Shown here piece after piece: positions 42,822 to 50,324 of a stretch of DNA of 64,000 bases. The stretch comes from FACHB-T130 sp042747725. Its GTDB lineage: Bacteria; Cyanobacteriota; Cyanobacteriia; Cyanobacteriales; FACHB-T130. Position numbers and translations under genes: made by a program. Location: positions 1 through 64,000 of the forward strand of contig NZ_JBHZGO010000002.1 in the NCBI RefSeq assembly GCF_042747725.1, read 5' to 3'. The notes under the pieces were generated by a model that did not search any database, was not told the DNA's origin, and was given only the letters and a program-made list of their open reading frames with translations. Each line of letters begins with the position of its first letter. Positions within the stretch are counted from its first letter, which is position 1.

Positions 42822-43741
42822 GCTACCAGCCTTCCTGCGGCACCGCCAACTGTTGCTGGTAGCCCTAGTATCAACGTGTAGCTCAACCACATTTGCCACG
42901 GATCGTCAAAGCTAAGTTGCTGAAAGAACCACAACATCAAGGCAGATGCCAGGATCGAGACTAAATAGGAAAAAACAGTTTCACTGAGAGGGCGTTGGAA
43001 GATCCCTTGCTGCTGCATACGTTGTTGTTGATTAGTAAAGCCAGCCTGAAAGACGATGCCATAGGAAATCAACACTGAGGCTACCATAATCGCCAGCAAC
43101 CACGGGGGAGACGAGGCGGCGGCTAGCATAGAAACTTCGTCAGTTGGCGCAATGTTAAAAGCGATCAGGGTCGCACCAATCAAAGTAGCGCCGATGTCTG
43201 TAAAAGTAGCATTGATGGTTGTTTCGTTTGCCGATGAGGGATTGTCCTGGCTATTAGAAGACTGATAGCGATCGCCACTTAAAAGAGAACGCGCCAGCGC
43301 CACACCCAAAGCAAACGGTACACTCTCGAAGATTACTTTTCCCAGCGCTTCACCCAAAGATGTATCTAGAGTAATTTCCCGCAACAAAACTAGGATACAA
43401 GTCGCGCAGACAATCCCGATAGCGATCGCTTCAATGGTATCCATCACGGCTTCACTCTGTCGAATGTCCTTCGTTTTGCGGAAGCCTTCCGTGCGATTGA
43501 GCAGGAAAACGACGACAAACGTGGCAGCGATCGCTGCTAGCATCACCGGCGGTTCGGTGAACGACCCAATCCACCAGACTTCCATCGTGTACAGCAGTGG
43601 AATTCCAAATAAAAACCCACCAGCGGCACCCCGAATTAGGTCATCGCATTCTTTCAACCAAATTTTTTCGGGTTTATGTTTTCGAGCGCGTTTCATCGTC
43701 ATTAAGGGGCATCGGCTTTTCATCCGCTGATGCCGAGCCAA
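42818..43741 (-). CDS. TIGR02587 family integral membrane protein
   Basis: The 307-residue protein has a basic N-terminus and about seven membrane segments (for example GGFLFGIPLLYTMEVWWIGS, VMLAAIAATFVVVFLLN, IAIGIVCATCILVLL, WLLAIMVASVLISYGIVF, YLVSILASALMLWF). It fits TIGR02587, a family of predicted membrane proteins usually next to TIGR02588, as here. The first in-frame ATG codons before MTMKRARKHKPEKIW are optional starts, so the true start may be near 43702. No activity is known. Confidence 0.8.
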   Translation of the reverse strand: MARHQRMKSRCPLMTMKRARKHKPEKIWLKECDDLIRGAAGGFLFGIPLLYTMEVWWIGSFTEPPVMLAAIAATFVVVFLLNRTEGFRKTKDIRQSEAVMDTIEAIAIGIVCATCILVLLREITLDTSLGEALGKVIFESVPFALGVALARSLLSGDRYQSSNSQDNPSSANETTINATFTDIGATLIGATLIAFNIAPTDEVSMLAAASSPPWLLAIMVASVLISYGIVFQAGFTNQQQRMQQQGIFQRPLSETVFSYLVSILASALMLWFFQQLSFDDPWQMWLSYTLILGLPATVGGAAGRLVA

Positions 43742-43864
43742 AAGTCATTCTCCGGCAAAAAAGCCGGGAGCAACAACAGATGGAGCTGGCGGTAAGCCGT
43801 TCGTCAACTTATCTCTTAAATTAAATGTTATCAAACCCTAACTCTCAAATAACGTAAATCATCC

Positions 43865-44040
43865 GATAGCAGTCCTATTTGATTTGTGAAGAAACGAACT
43901 GCTCCAGAACGCCCAGGGCGCTCCAGAAAGAGAAAAAAGAATTTGACAACTGCTGCAAGGATTGCTGTCGAAGCCGACAAAAGCCAGGAGGAAGAGAAAA
44001 TTCTCAATAGTTTGTTTTCTTAACTCCTGACTTTTCTCCC
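43865..44040. repeat. Degenerate MITE-like copy
   Basis: GATAGCAGTCCTATTTGATT begins this copy; the phrases 'gaacgcccagggcgctcc' and 'agaagagaaaattctc' resemble the interior of the other copies. The far end is not clear. Confidence 0.4.
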
Positions 44041-44046
44041 CGATTT

Positions 44047-44976
44047 CTAAGTTGGCTTGCGCCATCTTTTCCCAAACTCATCTAGAGTTGCTTTAGGAAT
44101 CTGCGTCTGAAGCCACTCCAGCGCATCATCTTGATGAGGCAACCCTTGGTAGTATTTGCACATATTCACCAGATTAACTGGAGGTACTTGTGTGGGGTTG
44201 GTCAGCGCATTCCAGGTAGTTGTTCCCACAACTCCATCCGCCTTTAACCCTTGGGATTTCTGAAAAGCAATCACAGCCGCTTCTGTGCCCGTACCAAAAC
44301 TACCATCAATGGGACCCGGATTAAAGCCTTTGTCTTTCAACAACTGCTGCAATTGTTTAACTTTTTCGCCTCTCGATCCCACCCTTAAAGAACCATCGTC
44401 CGTCGGAACACCGATTTCACCCAACTTTTGACGAACGGCTTGACGCAAACGCGGCAGTTGAGCGTATAGCCAATCACCAGGGCAATCAGTGGCAGAAAAA
44501 TCTCGATGCCCTTTGATATTGTCAGGAGAAATCTTGCAGGAACTGCAAATCGAAGCGCATAAATCAACTAAACTATTCCATTGTTTTTCGCCCATCTGAT
44601 GGGTCATGAACCTGCCTTCATTTTCAATTCCCGGCGATTCGTTGCCTAGAGAATTGCCAGCATGAGACGAGCGAATACACAAACCTCGTTTAATTTTTGC
44701 TAAAGTACCATTTCTTCCTTCTAAGAGAATGCCCCCAGTTGTATTCAAAAAATTGTGACCGGAATCCCACCAGCCGAAAACATCCATGTGGGTATTCTGG
44801 ACACTTTTGGCAAATTTTTTCGCTCCATCCACAGTTCCTTTCGAGATATCGCTGGGGGGATTGGGCGTATCGGTATGGTGAATGACGACGTATTTGGGTG
44901 TGGTTTCCTCTGACCACTGTTTGGGGGGTCTGGCACCCCACTCTTGGCATGAAATAACGCTAGCGGTGAAAGGCAT
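44047..44976 (-). CDS. Peptidoglycan amidase (PGRP) with C-terminal binding domain
   Basis: The N-terminal N-acetylmuramoyl-L-alanine amidase/PGRP domain has CQEWGARPPKQW, VVIHHTDTPN, FGWWDSGHNFLNTTGGILLEGR, HAGN and IKGHRDFSATDCPG, the last two His plus Cys being the zinc ligands. From residue about 205 a PG_binding_1 domain follows (KQLQQLLKDKGFNPGPIDGSFGTGTEAAVIAFQKSQGLKADGVVG). A short helical tail ends it. No signal peptide is obvious, so export or a lysis role is open; the architecture is also seen in phage endolysins. Confidence 0.9.
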   Translation of the reverse strand: MPFTASVISCQEWGARPPKQWSEETTPKYVVIHHTDTPNPPSDISKGTVDGAKKFAKSVQNTHMDVFGWWDSGHNFLNTTGGILLEGRNGTLAKIKRGLCIRSSHAGNSLGNESPGIENEGRFMTHQMGEKQWNSLVDLCASICSSCKISPDNIKGHRDFSATDCPGDWLYAQLPRLRQAVRQKLGEIGVPTDDGSLRVGSRGEKVKQLQQLLKDKGFNPGPIDGSFGTGTEAAVIAFQKSQGLKADGVVGTTTWNALTNPTQVPPVNLVNMCKYYQGLPHQDDALEWLQTQIPKATLDEFGKRWRKPT

Positions 44977-45131
44977 CTTGAATATGTCCTCTAAAGTTGA
45001 CTGGCAGATGAACGATCAGCGCGATGGGACAAGGGTACAAACGCTTTCTCTAGCACTGCCAGCATCGTTTGTAACCTAATAACTATGCCGCAGCAAGGTA
45101 AGCAGCAATTTTTTTCACATTTCTTGATAGC

Positions 45132-45617
45132 TCAGATTAAGTGAAATTCTTGGAGTGCTGGTAAAAAGTTCTGGTTTTCGTGACTGGGGCGGCTGAGTTT
45201 GATTAGGGCAAAGCGCTGGGCTGGAGTGAGTTCTGCCCATTGTTGAGGTGTCAGTATTGCTCCAAATTCCGCTACCTTTTCCTGAATGCTAGCGGGTACT
45301 TTTGTGGCATCCATCCAGTCTGGGTGAGGTTCTATAGGAAGGTCACTCGGAGGGACGCCCGTGTGTTCTACAACTAATTGGTGCAGTAATTGCCGGTAGG
45401 CTTGAGCTTCATCTGTTGTGGTACAGGGCATCTCTACCAGGGTTTGCCGTTCCGCTTGGCTAAATTGGTGCCAGTGAGGCAATTTTAGTTTGACGCCGCA
45501 AGTGTCTAATTTCATCCGCACTTGCATAGGAATGCAACGCAGGGACTCTACAAAGTCGGCTTCAAATTGAAAGAAATTATCTGTAGATTCGTCAGGTTTC
45601 ATTAATTTTTTGGGCAA
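45132..45617 (-). CDS. Nitrate reductase associated protein
   Basis: This 161-residue protein matches the 'nitrate reductase associated' family (PF09655/TIGR02664): FFQFEADFVESLRCIPMQVRMKLDTCGVKLKLPHWHQFSQAERQTLVEMPC, then YRQLLHQLV, then TPQQWAELTPAQRFALIKLSRPSHENQNF. In several cyanobacteria the gene is found with narB, as here about 5 kb away. The biochemical role is not known; a part in assembly of nitrate reductase is inferred. Confidence 0.88.
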   Translation of the reverse strand: MPKKLMKPDESTDNFFQFEADFVESLRCIPMQVRMKLDTCGVKLKLPHWHQFSQAERQTLVEMPCTTTDEAQAYRQLLHQLVVEHTGVPPSDLPIEPHPDWMDATKVPASIQEKVAEFGAILTPQQWAELTPAQRFALIKLSRPSHENQNFLPALQEFHLI

Positions 45618-45662
45618 TTAATACATTAAAAACAACAAAAATTTTGATGAATGACTTCTCCA

Positions 45663-45704
45663 AGTAAAAAGCTCCTAAAGGCATAAAATGCGACTACTAG
45701 GAGC
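45663..45704 (-). terminator. Rho-independent terminator after the ClC gene
   Basis: On the minus strand GCTCCTA (45704-45698) pairs with TAGGAGC (45677-45671) and is followed by TTTTTACTT. It closes the ClC transcript before the nitrate-reductase-associated gene. Confidence 0.8.
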
Positions 45705-45755
45705 ATTACCGCGAGGGTGAAAAGCTTTCAATGTCGGCAGGATTCAAGGGCTGAT

Positions 45756-47138
45756 TTATGGAAAGTCACGAGCAGCGGCATATAGCGGCATCGGGCTGGT
45801 TTGCAACCCGCTGGGCGTCCGCGATCGCTGTGTTTGAATCAACGATACTTGGGTAGTCAACAGGAAACTGACAAAACTGGCAATCACCAGAACGGGCACC
45901 ATCGCTGTGTCTGAAAGCACGCTGAGAATCACAGTGGTACTGATTGGTGTTTTTGTCACCGCCACGTTGACTGCCGCCATCATGCAGATCATACCGATTG
46001 TCGGGTGGATTTGGGGAAAAGCTAGAGAAATCGCCAAGCCAACTGCCGCACCAATGTAAAACAGCGGAAAGATGAATCCTCCCCGGAAACCGGAGTGGAG
46101 GGTGAAACTAACCGCTAGCATCTTCGCAAACGCGATCGCTAGCAACATTGTCACCCCAAACGTCGAACCTGTTTCGACAATCGTATGAATTTCCTTTTCG
46201 CCAAAAAATAGCGTTTGAGGAAACACTAAAGCAATCAGTCCAATCGCTAACCCTCCCAAAGTAGCAAGCGCAATCGTGTGATGTTCGATGTACCCAATCA
46301 AGTACCCAATACTACGGAACAGAACAATAAAGATCATCGCAATCAGCGCCCCTAGCGCCCCTAGCAGTGCGCCTTCGCCCAAATTCATCAGCGAAAGCTT
46401 AGGAGTTGCGGCAAAGTGATACATCCCACCAATCGTCAACCCCGTGTTAAATCGAAATACAAAAAAGCTTAAGATTGCCGAAAGCACGGCAGGGATGAGC
46501 GCTTCGTAGTATTCCAGTCCCCGACGATGGGGAATTTCTAGGGCGAAGAGTGCGCCACCCAAAGGCGCACCGAAGAATGCACCAAGTGCCGCACTCATGC
46601 CGCAGAAAGTCAGCACGCGGGTTGTCGCCAGAGTCAGATTGAGCTTTTGACCCAGCCAGCCGCCAAAACTGCCATTGATTTGCACCAGCGGGGCTTCAGG
46701 ACCAGCACTGCCACCGGCTGTAATCGAAAACAGGGAGGCAACAATCATTGCCGGGGTTTGGCGCAGAGAAATTCGTCCTGGATCGTGTACTTTATCAACG
46801 ACCAAAGAAACTTCACCGGGAAGACCCATGAAGTGCAGCGTGAGACCGACAAAAAATCCCCCAATTGTGGTAGCAATCCACACGTAATTCCAGGCGGGAA
46901 ATCCGGTAGAAAAGTAAGGATTCAAAACATCAGGAAGCGTGTGCCAAACAAAATGCAGGCTGGCTTCCAGCACGTAGTAATAAACCGTTGCAACTAATCC
47001 TCCAGCAATTCCAATGACTGCGGAACAGAGAATGATTTGCTGATAGGTAAGTTCGCTAGTATCGTTGAAATTGTTTGGTAATGTATCAGCGTATACGTTA
47101 TGTTCGTTGCTGGCGGTTGTTCGATCGGGAGATGACAT
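45756..47138 (-). CDS. ClC-family anion channel or antiporter
   Basis: The 460-residue protein has the ClC fold with about eleven membrane helices. The second filter motif GREGP appears as GPEAPLVQINGS, keeping the gating Glu; the third, GxFxP, appears as GFIFPLFYIGAAVG. The first (GSGIP in E. coli ClC) is instead GLPGEV, so the anion-filter Ser is not obvious. ClC proteins can exchange Cl- or NO3- for H+; lying among nitrate genes, this one may handle nitrate, but that is only inference. Start MSSPDRTTASNEHN at 47138. Confidence 0.88.
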   Translation of the reverse strand: MSSPDRTTASNEHNVYADTLPNNFNDTSELTYQQIILCSAVIGIAGGLVATVYYYVLEASLHFVWHTLPDVLNPYFSTGFPAWNYVWIATTIGGFFVGLTLHFMGLPGEVSLVVDKVHDPGRISLRQTPAMIVASLFSITAGGSAGPEAPLVQINGSFGGWLGQKLNLTLATTRVLTFCGMSAALGAFFGAPLGGALFALEIPHRRGLEYYEALIPAVLSAILSFFVFRFNTGLTIGGMYHFAATPKLSLMNLGEGALLGALGALIAMIFIVLFRSIGYLIGYIEHHTIALATLGGLAIGLIALVFPQTLFFGEKEIHTIVETGSTFGVTMLLAIAFAKMLAVSFTLHSGFRGGFIFPLFYIGAAVGLAISLAFPQIHPTIGMICMMAAVNVAVTKTPISTTVILSVLSDTAMVPVLVIASFVSFLLTTQVSLIQTQRSRTPSGLQTSPMPLYAAARDFP

Positions 47139-47299
47139 AAAATCTCCTCAAAGTCACTAGCAGTGTGAGTGGGAAAGCAAGGTTAACTTAATCCCAAATC
47201 ACCCGTCTATATGTATTCAAAACAACTTTCTCCAGCGAGAATACGAAGAATCTACCTAAATTGGTAAGGGAGCATCCCACCTGCTGAAGCTTTACATCT

Positions 47300-47344
47300 C
47301 TTAGCCCCCAACCACCGATAAATTGGGGGCTAAGAAAAAGTTGC
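47300..47344. repeat. Hairpin repeat with 11-bp arms
   Basis: CTTAGCCCCCA pairs with TGGGGGCTAAG. It lies after the nrtP stop and may stop transcription, though no T-run follows on the minus strand. No other feature is seen in the 47139-47532 gap. Confidence 0.5.
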
Positions 47345-47532
47345 ACATGGCGCTATCCATGAGTAGCCAAACACATCGATAAACCCCTGCCTACACGCTA
47401 TAAAAATGTAGGGGTGAGTTTCAATCCCACCCCTACCAAGCTGGCTTTAGAAAAAGTCAGTCATTAAACCTGATTGGGTATAAGTGCTGACACTTTATCT
47501 ATTACCAATTAGCACTTTTGTCAAGATTAACT

Positions 47533-49035
47533 TTATTCTCGTTCGCGCGAGAAAACGGGAGCTTTTGACGATGCTATTCCGATTTCTTCACCTTCATGAG
47601 AGCCTTCCGGTTCTTTGAGCAGAAAGGCACAAATACTAGCTGAAATTAAGCCAACAATTCCCAGCATCTGGAAAAAGATGCGATCGCCCGCAGCATCCTG
47701 AGGTAAAAAGCTATAGACGGTGAGGTAAATGACCGCTCCGACGTTGCCATAAGCACCCACATTCCCAGCAATCTGGCCCGTTACGCGCCGCTTAATCAGG
47801 GGAACGATCGCAAAGGTCGCACCTTCTGCTGCCATGACAAAGAAGGAAGCAATCATGGTCATAATCACTACCCCAACTAAGGGGATATTTCCACCCAGAC
47901 CGCTAAACACTAAATAGCCGACTCCCATACCAGCAAGTGTTGCCGCCAGAGTCCACTTCCGGCTGCCAATCTTGTCAGAAATTAAGCCGCCTCCGGGACG
48001 AGCCGCTAAGTTCATAAAAGCATAAGTTCCGGCAACTCCTGCGGCTAGAGCCTCTGTCAATCCAAAGCCTCTTTGAAAAAACGTTGGGAGCATGGAAACA
48101 ACGGCTAGCTCTGAGCCAAAACAGGCAAGATAAGCGATTTCTAAATTGACGACTTGACCAAATTGATAGCGATCTTCAGAGGCGTATCGCTTTTTACCAG
48201 TCATCAAGCCTTTATTTGCTTTCCAACAGTTATAAGCTTGGAATGCATACAAGCACAGCAGCAGAAACCAGGTTACGTACAATTGAGTGACATTAAGGAA
48301 TTTGACTTGATTTAAGCGCCAAGCAATTAGACCCAAAACGCCGACTAAGGGAATGTTTGATAGCAGCAGAAACCAGAAGTCTTTCTGGGTAGTGACTTCC
48401 ATTCCGGCGCTGCTTTGGGGACGCTCGTAAACCTTGCCAGGAGGAGTATCTTGGACGTTGAAGTAATAAACGACTCCGTAGATAGCGGCAACAATTCCGG
48501 TGAGCGCGATCGCAAACCGCCAGTTAACTTGACCCGCCCCTAAAAAGGCTGCTGCTGCCGCAATTGTCGGTAGGGTAAACGCTGCACCCGCCGAGCCAAA
48601 GTTGCCCCATCCGCCATAAATGCCTTCTGCTAAGCCAATTTCTTTCGGGGGAAACCATTCCGCCACCATCCGAATGCCAATAACAAATCCACACCCGACA
48701 ATGCTCAGCGCTAGGCGGCTTAAAACTAATTGGGAAAAATTCTGTGCAAAGGCAAACATCAGACAAGGAATCGCCGCATAAATCAAAAGCCATGAATAGG
48801 TAATCCGAGGACCATAGCGATCCAGAATCATGCCGATAATAATCCGAGCCGGAACGGTGAGTGCAACGTTACAGATGGCGAGAGTTCTGAGTTGGGCTTC
48901 ATTTAAACCTAAATCTGCTTTCACCGCTGTGGCAAAAGGGGCGAAGTTGAACCAAACGACAAAGGTTAAAAAGAAAGCAAACCAGGTCAGGTGTAAGATG
49001 CGGTATCGACCGCTAAATGACCATAATCCGGACAT
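47533..49035 (-). CDS. nrtP: Nitrate/nitrite permease of the MFS (NNP) type
   Basis: The start MSGLWSFSGRYRILHLTWFAFFLTFVVWFNFAPF and the block DLGLNEAQLRTLAICNVALTVPARIIIGMILDRYGPR are the signature of NNP-family permeases (NrtP/NapA of cyanobacteria). The GWGNFGSAGAAF and NLAARPGGGLISDK motifs are the paired nitrate signature region of the two halves. Twelve membrane helices are expected. It imports nitrate and nitrite under low external concentration. An NtcA promoter lies 250 bases upstream (49275-49316). The frame extends to 49056, but the ATG at 49035 is the family start. Confidence 0.93.
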   Translation of the reverse strand: MSGLWSFSGRYRILHLTWFAFFLTFVVWFNFAPFATAVKADLGLNEAQLRTLAICNVALTVPARIIIGMILDRYGPRITYSWLLIYAAIPCLMFAFAQNFSQLVLSRLALSIVGCGFVIGIRMVAEWFPPKEIGLAEGIYGGWGNFGSAGAAFTLPTIAAAAAFLGAGQVNWRFAIALTGIVAAIYGVVYYFNVQDTPPGKVYERPQSSAGMEVTTQKDFWFLLLSNIPLVGVLGLIAWRLNQVKFLNVTQLYVTWFLLLCLYAFQAYNCWKANKGLMTGKKRYASEDRYQFGQVVNLEIAYLACFGSELAVVSMLPTFFQRGFGLTEALAAGVAGTYAFMNLAARPGGGLISDKIGSRKWTLAATLAGMGVGYLVFSGLGGNIPLVGVVIMTMIASFFVMAAEGATFAIVPLIKRRVTGQIAGNVGAYGNVGAVIYLTVYSFLPQDAAGDRIFFQMLGIVGLISASICAFLLKEPEGSHEGEEIGIASSKAPVFSRERE

Positions 49036-49274
49036 TTCAGAACCTCTTTTTTTCAAGTAAAGTATGCATCAAAGCGCGGAGCTATTCTTGGGGGTTGGCG
49101 TAAATTTTATAGATTCAATCGTGGAGATAAATCCCAGGAGAAAAAATTTACGGAATTAGACAATTGCCACGGGGTTAGGTTTATTTTTTGCTTGAAAGTG
49201 TTCAAACATAAAATCTCACTTTATTGAGCCGAGCTGCTGACCGTTACTTTTTTTTAGCAATGAGCGCTTTTCTT

Positions 49275-49316
49275 AGATTAATGAACTGAATAATCTGAGT
49301 TGGTAGAATTTGTTAC
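49275..49316 (-). promoter_or_regulatory. NtcA-activated promoter of nrtP
   Basis: GTAGAATTTGTTAC at 49303-49316 is an exact GTA-N8-TAC NtcA site. On the minus strand the hexamer TAATCT (49280-49275) follows after exactly 22 bases, the class II activator layout of cyanobacterial nitrogen genes. A transcription start near 49268 would give a leader of about 230 bases. Confidence 0.85.
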
Positions 49317-50031
49317 AAAAGGCAGATTTCTTTTTGAAATCTCTATCTTGTTAGGTATTGTATCTGTATTATGAAGTATTCTTTCTTCTATATTGCAAAA
49401 TTTGCATAATTTGAATGCAAAATGTGTAATGGAGTGCTTATTCTTGAGTATTTACTGAGTTATAACCGTTCAATTTCTTAAGGCAAATAACTCCCCTTTG
49501 ATGAAAGGGAGCTATGGGAAATTTTTATGAAAACTGCCTCGCTCTGTTGGGATTTCTAGGTTTATTTTTCTGTTGTTTTTTTTGTCACACGCTCTAGAAG
49601 CTGCCTGTTAACATCTGCACATCTTACTAAGTAAGAATTTATTAATAGATTTCGCGGATAGTCTTTGAGCGATTAGATTGTCAGGGCTTAAAAAAATTAA
49701 ATGAGCTTAGAATGCGATCGCGTTATTTGGTCGGATGCTCAGAATCTCTAGCAAAATTAGAGTTTTGATACTCTTTGAGCATTTCATGACATTGCCCCAT
49801 CTCTAGACACAGATTGCTGTTGCGTCCCTAATCGGGTTATGCCAACTCGATGAATCCGATCTCTTCCTGCCGATAGTTGCAACATTGACTTAAAGCCGTT
49901 AACGCCAAGGAAATTGAGTTCAGGCTATTTTAAACTTTTGTAAAAGAAGAATTTTGTATATTAAGCTACAGAATATTTGCTAGATTTAAAGAAAAGCACA
50001 ATTTTTAGAAATTAATCAAAAGGTTTTGGTA
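49317..50031. other. Long A/T-rich intergenic region of the nitrate island
   Basis: With 49057-49302 this makes a gap of about 975 bases. It carries the nrtP promoter and a third GTA-N8-TAC site at 49956-49969 (GTATATTAAGCTAC). That site has no TAN3T at 22 bases on the plus strand; on the minus strand a TAAAAT hexamer lies 23 bases away. It may regulate the small gene at 50032 or nrtP from afar. Confidence 0.45.
49956..49969. promoter_or_regulatory. Possible additional NtcA site
   Basis: GTATATTAAGCTAC fits GTA-N8-TAC. The -10 spacing toward the forward gene is not matched, so function is less sure than for the two other sites. Confidence 0.4.
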
Positions 50032-50265
50032 ATGAAAACGCAAGAACGCCCCGAAGTATTGATAGCGCGGCAAGAACCCTCTAACCCATTGATGCTGGTG
50101 CTTCTGGTTACGGTGGTATCTTTGATGTTTGGGTTGATTCCGATTGTTTATAGTTCAACTTTTGCCAACCTCCAATCCCAGACGCCAACCGCGCTGGGAG
50201 AGGCAGGCTTGTGGAGCGTTTTTGGAGAAAAAGTGGATAGGGTTCGGGTTGCCCCAAAACAGTAA
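50032..50265 (+). CDS. Small one-helix membrane protein in the nitrate cluster
   Basis: The 77-residue protein has a cytoplasmic head (KTQERPEVLIARQEPSNP), one strong membrane helix (LMLVLLVTVVSLMFGLIPIVY) and a tail ending RVRVAPKQ. It sits between nrtP and narB, on the opposite strand. The ATG at 50032 is used, with AAAAGG upstream. I do not recognise a family. Its position under possible NtcA control suggests a link with nitrate use, without direct evidence. Confidence 0.6.
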   Translation: MKTQERPEVLIARQEPSNPLMLVLLVTVVSLMFGLIPIVYSSTFANLQSQTPTALGEAGLWSVFGEKVDRVRVAPKQ

Positions 50266-50324
50266 ACTTCTGGTAGAAACTTGCAGATTGCAGGTGAGAG
50301 AAAACCAAAGCTTTGGCGATCGCT

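Noticed and set aside
44697..45079. Forward frames over the start of the amidase gene
   Set aside because: They are antisense to the PGRP catalytic domain and lack any family feature.
49956..49969. A confident NtcA promoter for the small gene at 50032
   Set aside because: The box fits but no TAN3T hexamer lies at 21-23 bases on the plus strand, so it is listed only as a possible site.
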